Assembly: GCF_914767665.1 (NCBI RefSeq)
Contig: NC_059503.1
Location: 57,120,352-57,184,351, forward strand
Direction: 5' to 3'
Length of the DNA: 64,000 nucleotides
From: Harmonia axyridis
Taxonomy: Eukaryota; Arthropoda; Insecta; Coleoptera; Coccinellidae
The notes beneath the pieces were generated by a model, which made no database searches, was not told the DNA's origin, and was given only the letters and a program-made list of their open reading frames with translations. The position numbers and the translations under genes were made by a program. Shown here piece by piece: positions 35,917-46,825 of the stretch. Within the stretch, counting starts at the first letter, position 1. Each line of letters starts with the position of its first letter.

Positions 35917-36960
35917 ACAGGGTGAGTCTTTGACTTGTACATATATTTCAACCGAAGATTCCTGAGGTCAATAGAAACCCTTTTTTCATTTACCATTTTT
36001 TCCGATTCGGCCCGGTTAAAAAGATACAGGCTGTTGAAAATCGAGAAAAAAATGTCATTTTCCGTTATATCTCGGAAATGGTTGTATAGAAAAAAATGAA
36101 TTTCGGGATATAGTTTTTCATGTATGTGATGAATCTTCTCCGTACACAAAATTTTATCCACATCTCCCCGTTTCTTCATTATGAACACTTCATCCCATAA
36201 AAATACCAGAAATTCAAAGAAACGAACTCTTAAAAGTAACTAGGACGTTCATTGAAGGATATTTAGCTAATTTGAAAAATAAAAGTATTCTTCATATTTT
36301 CTCGTATATTGAGCCGTTTTCGAGTAATATGTGTTTAAAAAAAAAAAAAATTTGTGAAATTCAAAAAATTGGGTACTTTGGCTAATTGCAACTCTGATAG
36401 AAAAGACTCACAGAAATGAATATTTGCTACGTTGTCAGGTCAAAAATCATGGATTGAAACACTGAATTTGCATTGACAAGTGAGGGAACCAGCCGACTTA
36501 GTTTGAAAATAAAGTGATTTGAATAAGCTCACCCATTGAGAAAATTCAATTCTTTTTGGTAAATCCGTCGGCAATAAAGCTTGTACCTTTTGAATATGGT
36601 ATGGGCAATGCGAGACGTCTCGTACTTGTTTCGGGGTGCTGTTGCACGTCATCTAGAACATCATACATTGCTCTTGTTCGCATTCGGCCATTATTCACCA
36701 TGTTGATAGCGAGGGTTCCATGATCACGCAATCTTTGAACAATCCTTACGAAAGTTCTCTCATTTGGCTGTCTCCTATTTGGAAACAGCCTTCCATAAGC
36801 TTCTTTAGCTCTTCTCGCTATTTTTCCATTTGTGAAATAGCATTCCAACATATCTACCATCTCCTGGTTAGAATACATTCTGCTAATTTCCACTTAACAC
36901 ACTTAAAGAACTTCACAAACACTTTACACTAAACACACTTAACACTTAACAAGTTAAACG
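35917..36960 (-). mobile_element. Transposon fragment beginning ACAGGGTGAGTC
   Basis: It starts after an (AT)n tract with ACAGGGTGAGTCTTTGACTT and contains the DUF4817-type coding fragment on the minus strand. It ends in a stretch rich in ACACTTAAC repeats (36895-37010). The opposite terminus was not identified. Confidence 0.5.
36546..36893 (-). pseudogene. DUF4817 helix-turn-helix fragment of a Tc1/mariner-like transposase
   Basis: 115 residues including MYSNQEMVDMLECYFTNGKI and ...AYGRLFPNRRQPNERTFVRI, matching the DUF4817 N-terminal DNA-binding domain of a Tc1/mariner-type family abundant in arthropods. The frame ends soon after (FIADGFTKKN); no DDE catalytic domain is attached. Confidence 0.7.
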
Positions 36961-37461
36961 CACTTAGGTAACACTTAACAAACTAAATACACTTAATTTA
37001 ATACTTATCATTTACATTAAACAAAGCAACAGAAATCATGATTATGATACCATAAATTCGAATTTCAATTGTTTTCGGATCATTCTATGCGCATGACCGA
37101 TCAACATAGAAGAATCTCGAATAATTTTTTAAACAAACCATCAAATTTATGAATTAATAAATTTATTTTATTATGAATTTCATTAAATGTAATAATTAGT
37201 ATCATCCGAAATGTTAAATCGAATTTTGTATAATAAAATAAGTCATAATATGCTAGATTACCGTATGTTATGAACGATTTGAACTATTGCGCATGGCCTC
37301 AGAGTTTATTACTCTATGCGCATGGCCAAACTGAAAATTTGAGAAATATCGAAGAATTGTGGTTATGTTTGGCAAACAAATGGAATAATTCGATATATGA
37401 TTCGAAAATATTTTATGTTTCAATAAGAAACAACATAGTTCGGCGTAAGTAAGTTACTAAG

Positions 37462-38859
37462 TTATATCGGGTGTCCCAAGGTGAGTGGCCTATTAGATTA
37501 TTATGGAAACTATTGATGGTAAAGATTTCAAATTTTGTGGATAGATATTTGGCCATGTAAGGTACATTTTTAAAATAATTTCACATTTCCAGTGTTGCCG
37601 GATGTACGACAATTTGGCAACAACTTTGTTATTTTAAATGGGGCATCCGGTATTTCTATTTTTTTTATGATACTCCATAAAGTATTAAATCTATTCACTT
37701 TACTTTTCCATACCTATCTTTAACGGTTTTTGAGTTATTAATTATTTTTCGAAATTTTAGATCAAATTGGCGTATTACGAAAATGACTCTAGTTCGCTCA
37801 ATATTTGAGATTTAAGTCAGAAATTTTGCAAGTCGTTAGATATTGATCTGATCTGTGTCACTGCTTTTGAATTATGGTTGTCAATAATACAGGACGGACC
37901 AAAAAAAATCATCATTTGCCAAGTAACAAAATTGTGAAAAAGTCTATTTTTTCAAATTAGACACCTAGTATATTTTTCAATTTTTGGAATCAGTACAACA
38001 CACTCTACAATTTTTCTATTCACGTCCCTATACCTATCTCAACTGGATTCCGAGTTATATGCGTTATATGTGTATATCTTTCTTGAGCCATTATTTATAG
38101 AAAAACCTCGGAACAAAAAACCTGCTAGGCAATAATTGTTTATTTTGACATTTATGGATTGAACTGATTCATTGATATATCGATCTATGAACGACATAGA
38201 GAAAATAACAATACAAAAGAAATAAACGCTTATTGAATCAATAAGAAATCTAATAAACGCATATAACTCGGAATCCAGTTGAGATAGGTATAGGACCGTG
38301 AATAGAAAAATTGTAGAGTGTGTTGTACTGATTCCAAAAATTGAAAAATATACTAGGTGTCTAATTTGAAAAAATAGACTTTTTCACAATTTTGTTACTT
38401 GGCAAATGATGATTTTTTTTGGTCCGTCCTGTATTATTGACAACCATAATTCAAAAGCAGTGACACAGATCAGATCAATATCTAACGACTTGCAAAATTT
38501 CTGACTTAAATCTCAAATATTGAGCGAACTAGAGTCATTTTCGTAATACGCCAATTTGATCTAAAATTTCGAAAAATAATTAATAACTCAAAAACCGTTA
38601 AAGATAGGTATGGAAAAGTAAAGTGAATAGATTTAATACTTTATGGAGTATCATAAAAAAAATAGAAATACCGGATGTCCCATTTAAAATAACAAAGTTG
38701 TTGCCAAATTGTCGTACATCCGGCAACACTGGAAATGTGAAATTATTTTAAAAATGTACCTTACATGGCCAAATATCTATCCACAAAATTCGAAATCTTT
38801 ACCATCAATAGTTTCCATAATAATCTAATAGGCCACTCACCTTGGGACACCCGATATAA
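37462..38859. repeat. 1.4-kb foldback element: about 600-bp nearly identical inverted arms
   Basis: Left arm 37462 to about 38065 and right arm about 38256-38859 are near-identical reverse complements, with outer ends TTATATCGGGTGTCCCAAGG and its complement. The spacer is about 190 bp. It carries no coding frame of note. A transcript would form a long hairpin. Flanks are AT-rich, so a TA or TATA target cannot be distinguished. Confidence 0.92.
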
Positions 38860-40474
38860 TATAAATAATATATTGAATAATTATTGTATTTTTTAGATCT
38901 CCTAATAATTCATCGAATCATTCAGAAAAACACCATAATGAATTTAATTGGACGACGATTTTCCTTCGTGAAGATGTTTGCCCACTAGATAAAGAGAAGT
39001 TTCAGATGACCTGTATTCAAAGAGAATCTTGAACCCCTTCAAATTAAATCCAACCAACAACAGTTTGCTGTGAGGTGTTCATGATTTCATAAGGATCATT
39101 TTTCCATATAATGAATGGAAAAGTAAATTGGTTAATTGAAATAACCAAAAATCTACAATACAATGATTCTGTTGATGAATTCATCTACTTGAATAAGTGA
39201 AGCACTAGTTCTGTAATGAATATTTATTCAAACTTCATACTCATCGATGTACTGAAAAATAATTTCAGTCACTGATTTCACCATTAACGCAGATCCTATC
39301 CTATTATCTAGTACATGTACTGATCCAATCCATATGTTTCAGAATCAATAGCTATTGATATTTTAAGGCATATACATAGTTTGTAGTTACTGTCCGTGGT
39401 TTATAGATATTATAATAATATAATGAATACATCTGAGATCAGGAATCATTGAGAATTAATTGGAATAATGGCAGGCCTAATTTAATAATTATTGAATGTT
39501 TTTTATTTCGCACAATCCATCTGAGGCTAAATGAATCTACGTAAGAAGTATGAGAGTAAAAAATGTTAAACCTGGTTATTTATAAATTAAATTAAAATAA
39601 AGACAATTTATTATTATGGTAGTTTCTACTTCAATTCCTGTTTTTTGATATGCATTTTTTTGTTTCAGTAATGAAAAATCTTTATTTCAAATTGCTTTGA
39701 ATGTTGTATACCTACTGTAGGGCACACTATTTTGATTTGAATACTGGATTTATAGTAAAAGAGTAGATTTGGCAATAATACATGATTTCAAGTCACTGTT
39801 AATCTTTCGATAAGTTTATCAAAAGCTTCAGTTTATTGAGTACTTTTGAAAAAAAGGTATACCTTACAAGAATTCAAAATTTATTTTACATGTAGTTGAT
39901 ATGTGAAAAAAAAAAAAAAGATTACATAATTGTTGGGAAGTTTCATAATATTTTCAGTTTATCTGTTCGATAACAAACAAGTAAATTTACTTGTACGTTA
40001 TACTTCCTTTTTTCTAGCCGAATACCATTTTACCATCTTCAGGAAAATAAAATTTTCGAAGATGTTGATTATAACATTGATAATATTAAGGAAAGACTAA
40101 TTGCTTCTTTATTATCAAAAGTACTCGAGAGCATTTTTTGGAGTTACCTATTGGGTATCAAATTTTCAGACAGAATATTGGCATTAGTGAACACTAAGAA
40201 GAAAAGGATTTCAAATATTTTCATGATAACAAATTACTGAGCTTTGGCACAGCCCTATAATATGAAGATATTTCATTAAAGTTAATATTCTATTTTGAAT
40301 AATTCTGATCGAAACTCATTTTCAAGTGAATTTTCATAAACTAGGCTCCTTATAAAATAACACCAATCAAGATCTGAAATCCCATTAAAAACTGCTGCTA
40401 CCAAACATTACTATAATCTTCTTCCAGTCTTCTGAGCTTTCATCGATACATAACAATACATCCTAAAATTTCAC
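38860..40474. other. AT-rich intergenic region, nothing recognised
   Basis: No gene, RNA or clear repeat structure was recognised here; poly-A/T tracts only. Confidence 0.5.
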
Positions 40475-40862
40475 TTAAAAGAATGGGACCATACCTTCAA
40501 TAATAACTTTAAAATTCTTCATTTAGAAAACAAGAGCTTAAGACTAACACTCTTAGAATCCCTAGAAATAAACAGGTATAATACCCAAAATATTCTGTTG
40601 AACGAACAAACGGATGTAAACTCATCCCCTTTATTGAATTTCTTCCGATAGTTTGGAAATCCCAGGCGGTAAATGGTCCAATATAACTTTGTAATTTATA
40701 CCCTTTCGAATATTTTAGTGTCAATTTTGTTCCTATATAAGATTCCGAAAACCTTTGTACTCTTATCAATTCAGAAATGTAGCCTGATGAAGCCACAGTG
40801 TGGCGAAACAATTGTTGCTAACAATTAAATAACATAGTGGAAATTACTTCGTTTTATTTTAT
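40475..40862 (+). mobile_element. Penelope-like element, 3' end with hammerhead-like motif
   Basis: It contains the last part of the GIY-YIG endonuclease frame (NKSLRLTLLE-like, ending PLLNFFR then stop at about 40650) and the 3' terminal sequence. At 40790-40825 the string CCTGATGAAGCCACAGTGTG then GCGAAAC resembles a hammerhead core: CTGATGA, a GCCAC/GTGGC stem, then GAAAC, followed by the AATTGTT/AACAATT stem. Penelope elements are known to carry hammerhead motifs. Highly similar to 61060-61165 and 60190-60430. Confidence 0.65.
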
Positions 40863-41170
40863 TTAAATCAAAATATGTTACGCCACTGCCATAGACGCCG
40901 GTCAGACAAGGAGCTACGATTGTTGGCATCAAAACAAATGCTTCAGTTACAAGGCGATTTCCATTCCTCTTATTAATGTTCTATGGTTAGCACTTCTTAT
41001 ATATTTAGTAATCTGTGGTTGAAACTGTATATTACCTTTTTACTCTGCGAAAACAGACAAGCTTCATGCCATTGTACACAGTAGAGATTATACAAAACAA
41101 ACAGTTCTCGATTTGTAATTGTACATATTTATTTTCACAATTGAGAATTTACGAGGTGTTGAAGTCAGAA

Positions 41171-43610
41171 ATGGAAACATACTCAAAAATTTTCCTAGAT
41201 GAAAATAATCATCACAGAGTAAAGATGGAAATGGGAGAAGCTGATGATAGCTATGAAAAAGGAAGCACATTTGACTTGGAGTAAGCATTCATTCTTTTTT
41301 CTTTATACTGTAGGCCAAATTTTAACTTTATTTTATTTCTAGAAAGAACATGGCTTATTGTCTCTTCAGTTAAGTAGATGTGTTTTTGCGATTTTGAAAG
41401 TTTAATTATTTGATTATATTGTAGTTCTTAGTGAAGGAAAACGCATGTCCTCGAACTACTTTCGAGGACTTTTTCAGATACACCGAATACTTTTCATCGA
41501 TAAACACGAACAACGGAACATAAAACGAAAAAAATGGTTCTCGTTACTATGGATTACTATGAGCTTTTTTCTTTGTATCTATGGCGTTCTTGGTTGACTT
41601 TTTCTTTCGTCTTTTACGCTTTGAATCTTCCTGGTTTTTAGGTACTTCTCCTCCTGAAGAGGTATAAGTAGAAGTTCCGCTGGCCTGGGACATTTCTGAT
41701 CTGTAGAGAAGTTCGAAGACTGCGGCGCCAGCAGTAATCCGCTTAGAAATTTTATTTAATCGAATTTGTTTACTCATAATAATCACTTTTTTGCTCACCA
41801 TGAAGGTTCAACACGAACTCTTCAATATTATTTTCTCTATTTCGCAATAAATCAAATACACTAGAATACACAGACACAAGATACTAATTTTCAAAATATA
41901 TTTATTTTGAAATTGTGTAGATTAGATCTTGAAGATTTCAATAGTTCCTATGAAATAAAGTCTAATCGATTATATTATGTGATATTGAAATTTCTATTTC
42001 AAATCCTCTAACTAGGAAAATCAATGTAGTCAAGCAACAATACTTTTTACAAAGATGTCACACTTTGTGAAATATTCCATTGAAATATCATTATGAAAAT
42101 TGGATTTTTTAGAAGAACACTTTTGAATGTAAATTTCCAGTGTTTGTTGAAATTGTTTTATCTTCAAATCTCTTATAATTGGAAATGTTACGATTATTTT
42201 TTTGGTTCTAGTTTTCAGTACACGATTGAGGATAAAAAGAATGAAATCATAGATATTGTTCAGGATTACACTGATGAGAATGGAATAAGATTGTCTCTTG
42301 AATATGAAAGAGGACAGTTTGCTTTCATAAAGAAGAGCTATGTCGATGGGCATATAGATACTGTCTATTTGAATAAAAGTGAACATAAATGTCACTTATG
42401 TGAGTTTGCAGCCGATCTGAAAAATAACCTCAAAATGCATATAGATTCTGTCCATATGAACATAAAAGAATTTAATTGTCACTTATGTGAGTATGCTGCA
42501 AGCAAGAAACGAACCCTTCAAAATCATATAGATGCAGTCCATTTAAATAAAAGAGAACATAAATGTCACTTATGTGAGTTTGCAGCCAATCAGAAACATG
42601 ACCTCAAAATGCATATAGATTCTGCCCATTTGAATAAAAAAGAACATAAATGTCACTTATGTGATTATGCAGCCAAGCAGAAGTTTCACCTCAAAATGCA
42701 TATAGATTCTGTCCATTTTAATAAAAAAGAACATAAATGTCACTTATGTGATTATGCAGCCAATCAGAAAAATCACCTCAAAATGCATATAGATTCTGTC
42801 CATTTTAATAAAAAAGAACATAAATGTCACTTATGTGATTATGCATCCAATCAGAAAAATAACCTCAAAATGCATATAGATTCTGTCCATTTGAATAAAA
42901 AAGAACATAAATGTCACTTATGTGATTATGCAGCCAAGCAAAAGTTTCATCTCAAAAGCCATATATATTCTGTCCATTTGAATGAGAAAGAATATAAATG
43001 TCACTTATGTGAGTTTGCAGCCAATCAGAAACATTACCTCAAAATGCATATAGATTCTGTCCATTTGAATAAAAAAGAACATAAATGTCACTTATGTGAG
43101 TTTGCAGCAGATCTGAAAAAAAACCTCAAAATGCATATAGATTCTGTCCATTTGAACATAAAAGAATTTAAATGTCACTTATGTGAGTATGCTGCAAGCA
43201 AGAAACGAACCCTTCAATACCATATAGATGCAGTCCATTTAAATAAAAGAGAACATAAATGTCACTTATGTGATTATGAAGCCAATCAGAAATATGACAT
43301 CAAAAGGCATATAGTTTCTGTCCATTTGAATAAAAAAGAACATACATGTCACTTATGTGAGTTTGCAGCCAATCGGAAACATGACCTCAAAAGGCATATA
43401 GAAACTGTCCATTTGAATAAAAAAGAACATAAATGTCACTTATGTGAGTTTGCAGCCAATCAGAAATATAACCTCAAAATGCATATAGATGCAGTCCATT
43501 TAAATAAAAAAGAACATAAATGTCACTTATGTGATTATGCAGCCAACCAGAAGATTCACCTCGAAAAGCATATGGATTCTGTCCATTTGAATAAAAAAAA
43601 AAAAAAATAA
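41171..43610 (+). CDS. C2H2 zinc-finger array protein, copy 2 (14 fingers)
   Basis: Paralogue of the gene at 12531-14800, same exon structure: 41171-41280 and 42212-43610 (502 aa). The acidic leader METYSKIFLDENNHH is the same. It has 14 tandem C-x2-C-x12-H-x4-H fingers with a 29-residue period. The finger order differs from copy 1: the pair with AADLK and AASKKRT appears twice (fingers 1-2 and 9-10), an internal array duplication. It ends in the same A-rich run and stop. An antisense frame in its intron (41547-41801) parallels that of copy 1. Likely a nuclear nucleic-acid-binding protein; the target is unknown. Confidence 0.8.
41547..41801 (-). other. Antisense intron ORF, copy 2
   Basis: 84 residues, MVSKKVIIMSKQIRLNKISK to a Lys-rich C-terminus. 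Compared with 12907-13122 it has 8 extra residues (about MSQASGTS) by an in-frame indel, and remains open. No recognised family. Confidence 0.25.
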
Positions 43611-43705
43611 CACCTATGTGGTTAATTGTTTCTTAGTAAGGATTAATATTACAAAATCGATATTTAACTTGAATATAGAATAGAGGTGAATTATTATATT
43701 TCAAA

Positions 43706-43963
43706 ATGCAATCTATCAATGGAGCGGAGACCATAGCTGAAATGTCTACAACAAAGAGGGTATTGCGAACAACTGAAATGAAGATCCTAAGAACAATAAC
43801 GGGATACAAACTGGCGGACAGACAGAAAAATTATATTATAAGAGAGAAGTGCCAAGTGGACGATGTGGTCAGATGGAACCAGTATGTGGATAGAATGAGC
43901 CTAGACAGAATGGCAAAGTTCACCAGGGACAACAAACCCCTCGGAAGAAGACCCATTAGATGA
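43706..43963 (+). pseudogene. LINE-derived C-terminal fragment, copy 2
   Basis: Same 85-residue frame as 15402-15659 with few substitutions (for example RWNQYVDRM). It is part of the segmental duplication and not attached to a reverse transcriptase. Confidence 0.65.
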
Positions 43964-44287
43964 CCACCAAAGCAATGCTGAGATAGCTGGCAATCCACGT
44001 CACAGGAAACATAGACCCGAAGAAGCAGGCGGTATGTCTTCTCAAGAAGAAAATGAAAACAAGCTAGTTTCATAATTTTTTTAAGAAATAATTTCCATTT
44101 TATGAGTTATTTTAGTAGATTTCTTATGTAAACAATATACAGTAAATAAACTCTCGTAAAATACAATGTTTTTAATTAATTAGTAATAAATAAATATGGC
44201 GTTGCATACCCTTACCTCATTTCTTACATAGTTTCAATAGAATGAAGAATTTCCCAAGATGAATATTAACCTGCGATCAGATTCTTC

Positions 44288-44880
44288 CATAGACCTATAA
44301 CAACATGGACTGGCCCTCACGTGGCTTCTACTTGCATTGCTTTGCAGACTATCAAAGAAAGAGAGGTGTTGGGAAGAATGGAGTCATTGAATTAATGGCA
44401 ACACATGCGAATATACTATGAGAAAAATGCGCTTTTAATTTTTTTTGGAGAAATATTGAGTTTTTTGCATTACTTGATTGTTGAAATGGCTATGGGAATA
44501 AGGCGTTTTTAATGAGAAATATTGAGTTATTCAGATGAAAATAGTATTGAATAGCTTAATATGGCTATGGGAATAACGCACTTTTAATTTTTTTAAAGAA
44601 AAATATTGAGATATTCGGATCAGAATTGTATTGAAATAGCTGAACGATTCAAATTTAGGAACTGTATGGTACAGATTTTCATGATATCTAAAATTTCTTT
44701 CAGAAAAAGGTGAATTTCATTGAGATTTGAGTGTTATCTAAAAGAAAATATTTTTTAATTTCTATTCCTGAGTTTTTATGATTGATATTATATCAATAAT
44801 AGCTGCAAGTTTAATTTCAGGGAATTCAAAATTTGTGATAAATAAAAACACAAAAGAAAATTTATGATATTTTTAAAATT
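44288..44880. mobile_element. CATAGACC-type element fragment, duplicate of 15983-16624
   Basis: Starts CATAGACCTATAACAACATG and runs to the point equivalent to the LINE-nest insertion site in copy 1. Here the sequence is uninterrupted (TTTTTAAAATTATA directly followed by TATATGTTGTCTTCAG). Confidence 0.6.
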
Positions 44881-44960
44881 ATATATATGTTGTCTTCAGA
44901 AAAAGTAGGCCAAATATTTTGAGAAATAGACTGAGGAAATAGTAAGTGCTATTAGGATAC

Positions 44961-45048
44961 CAGTGTTGCTAATCGGTGGATTTTAATCCGACTTGCGGGT
45001 TTTTTTGAGCCTAGCGGATTTTTTTCGATTTACTGATTGAGGCAATAG
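44961..45048. mobile_element. hAT-type left end (CAGTGTTGC)
   Basis: Begins CAGTGTTGCTAATCGGTGG with TTTTTT/CGGATT-rich interior like the 11546-12309 hAT element. It is truncated by the adjacent CATAGACC element at 45049. Confidence 0.5.
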
Positions 45049-45690
45049 CATAGACCTATAATAACATGGACTAACCCTCACGTGGCTTCTACTCACTGCG
45101 CTCTGCAGACTATCGAAGAGAGAGAGGTGTTGTGAAGGAAGTAGAAAGGCAGAAAACGCGAATTTACTGAGGGAATAGCGCGTTTTTAAATTTTTTTTTG
45201 GAGAAATATTGAGTTTTTCGCATTAGTTGATTATTGAAATAGCTAAATGGCTATGGGAATAAAGCGTTTTTAATTTTTTCAATGAGAAATATTGAGTTAT
45301 TCGGATGGAATTAGAATTGAAAGAGCTTGATATATGGCTGTTGGAATAGCGCGTTTTTAATTTTTTTTTGGAGAAATATTGAGTTTTTCGTATGAGTTGA
45401 TTATTGAAATAGCTAAATGAATCACATTTAAGAATTGTATGGTACAGATTTTCATGTTATCTAAAATTTCTTTCAGAAAAAGGTGAATTTTATTAAGTGC
45501 TACCTGAAAGAAAATATTTTTTAATTTCTATTCCAGAGTTTTTAGATAGTTCAGTATATCAATAATATTATAGATAATTAAATTTATATTCGATATAATG
45601 TAGCTACAAGTGTAACTGAGCTTTAGGAAATTCTAAATTTGTGATAAGTAAAAACACAAGAGAAAATTTATGAAATTTTTAAAATTTTAT
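45049..45690. mobile_element. Second CATAGACC-type element fragment
   Basis: Starts CATAGACCTATAATAACATG directly after GGCAATAG and is similar along its length to 44288-44880, with several indels. The equivalent position in copy 1 (31254-31255) lacks it, so it inserted after the segmental duplication. The right end is unclear. 45690-46560 holds no recognised gene. Confidence 0.5.
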
Positions 45691-46569
45691 CTTCTGAAAA
45701 AATAGCCCAAATATTTTTAGAAATAGACTGAGGAAATAAAATAGTGAGTGTTATTGGGAATGAAAGTGCCATATTTTTCCTATCAAAGGACAAATTCATC
45801 CTTACGTTCCAAAAGTATACATCTTCCTCTATACTCTAACGGTTTAAAAAAGTACTGCAAATTTTATACATGGGTTTATTATATTACCTTTTATCATCAA
45901 ATATGCAAGCACATATGGCAAAAAAAAAAATGATAAATATCAATATAAAAAAATTATGATTAACATCCCACGAAGAGATTCGAATTAAGGCTTCGAAACT
46001 GGAAATACATGGTCAAAAATTCATAACTCCGTATTTATGAATGGCAGGAATTTGCTGTATAGTAGACATCTGATTGCTCAGATATCTTTGCCGAACGCTC
46101 CAGATGTGTATTCCCCTCAATCTGGATGTAATAAACGAACGGTTCAGACAAGTCCGAGCGGTCCGAGGTAATAACCGAACGCGCTCAGTATTCATTATTA
46201 TTTAAGTAACACATGTTCCCAATATCATAATTGTATGGCTCCTTCCTTCAAAACTTAGGTTCCATATGGGGATTGACATAATAGTCCTCTGTTTTGAAGT
46301 GATTACTGATTACTACATATTACGGTGGTGACAGAAGGTTTTTTTGTCTTTACTAGTTTATCTATGGGTATATGCTATGATCTATTCAGCATGAGCTATT
46401 CGGACTTTCGGAGAAGCACTGGGTCACTTTGACTGATATGAGTGCCATCTATCAGATAAATACCACAACTTTCGATCGGTTTCTGAAACTATAGAAATCT
46501 ACCATAAATTTCGAAGAATATTCGAATATGATCGAGTCGGTCGGATGATTGAATCATTTTGAGATCCGT

Positions 46570-46619
46570 GACCCGATCATAGACCTAATATCCATGGATA
46601 TTAGGTCTATGGACCCGAT
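46570..46619. mobile_element. 34-bp perfect palindrome between 8-bp direct repeats (P-type footprint)
   Basis: GACCCGAT (46570-46577), then CATAGACCTAATATCCA joined directly to its exact reverse complement (46578-46611), then GACCCGAT (46612-46619). The 17-nt half matches the terminus of the 32398-35254 element for its first 15 nt. P transposase cuts leave 17 nt of each terminus at the donor site, so 17+17 between TSDs is what an excision footprint should look like. Confidence 0.8.
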
Positions 46620-46825
46620 CGTTCTTGTATAGGTTATAATCGAATCAAAGTGATTCGATCGAGCGTGATCGACACTTCAAACAGTCATAACATAATAATC
46701 ATAATAAAAGTTTTGGTATTACAAATACGAAAATCGTTATTCAATTGAGAAAAAAATTATTTTAACATCTTACAGTCGTGGTTCTATAAAACTCGAAATA
46801 AATAGATTGTTTGCAAATCATCAAT

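Noticed and set aside
37270..37452. 60-residue frame (ENLRNIEELWLCLANKWNNS) resembling a Tc1/mariner C-terminus
   Set aside because: Too short, no catalytic motif next to it, and the similarity is only suggestive.
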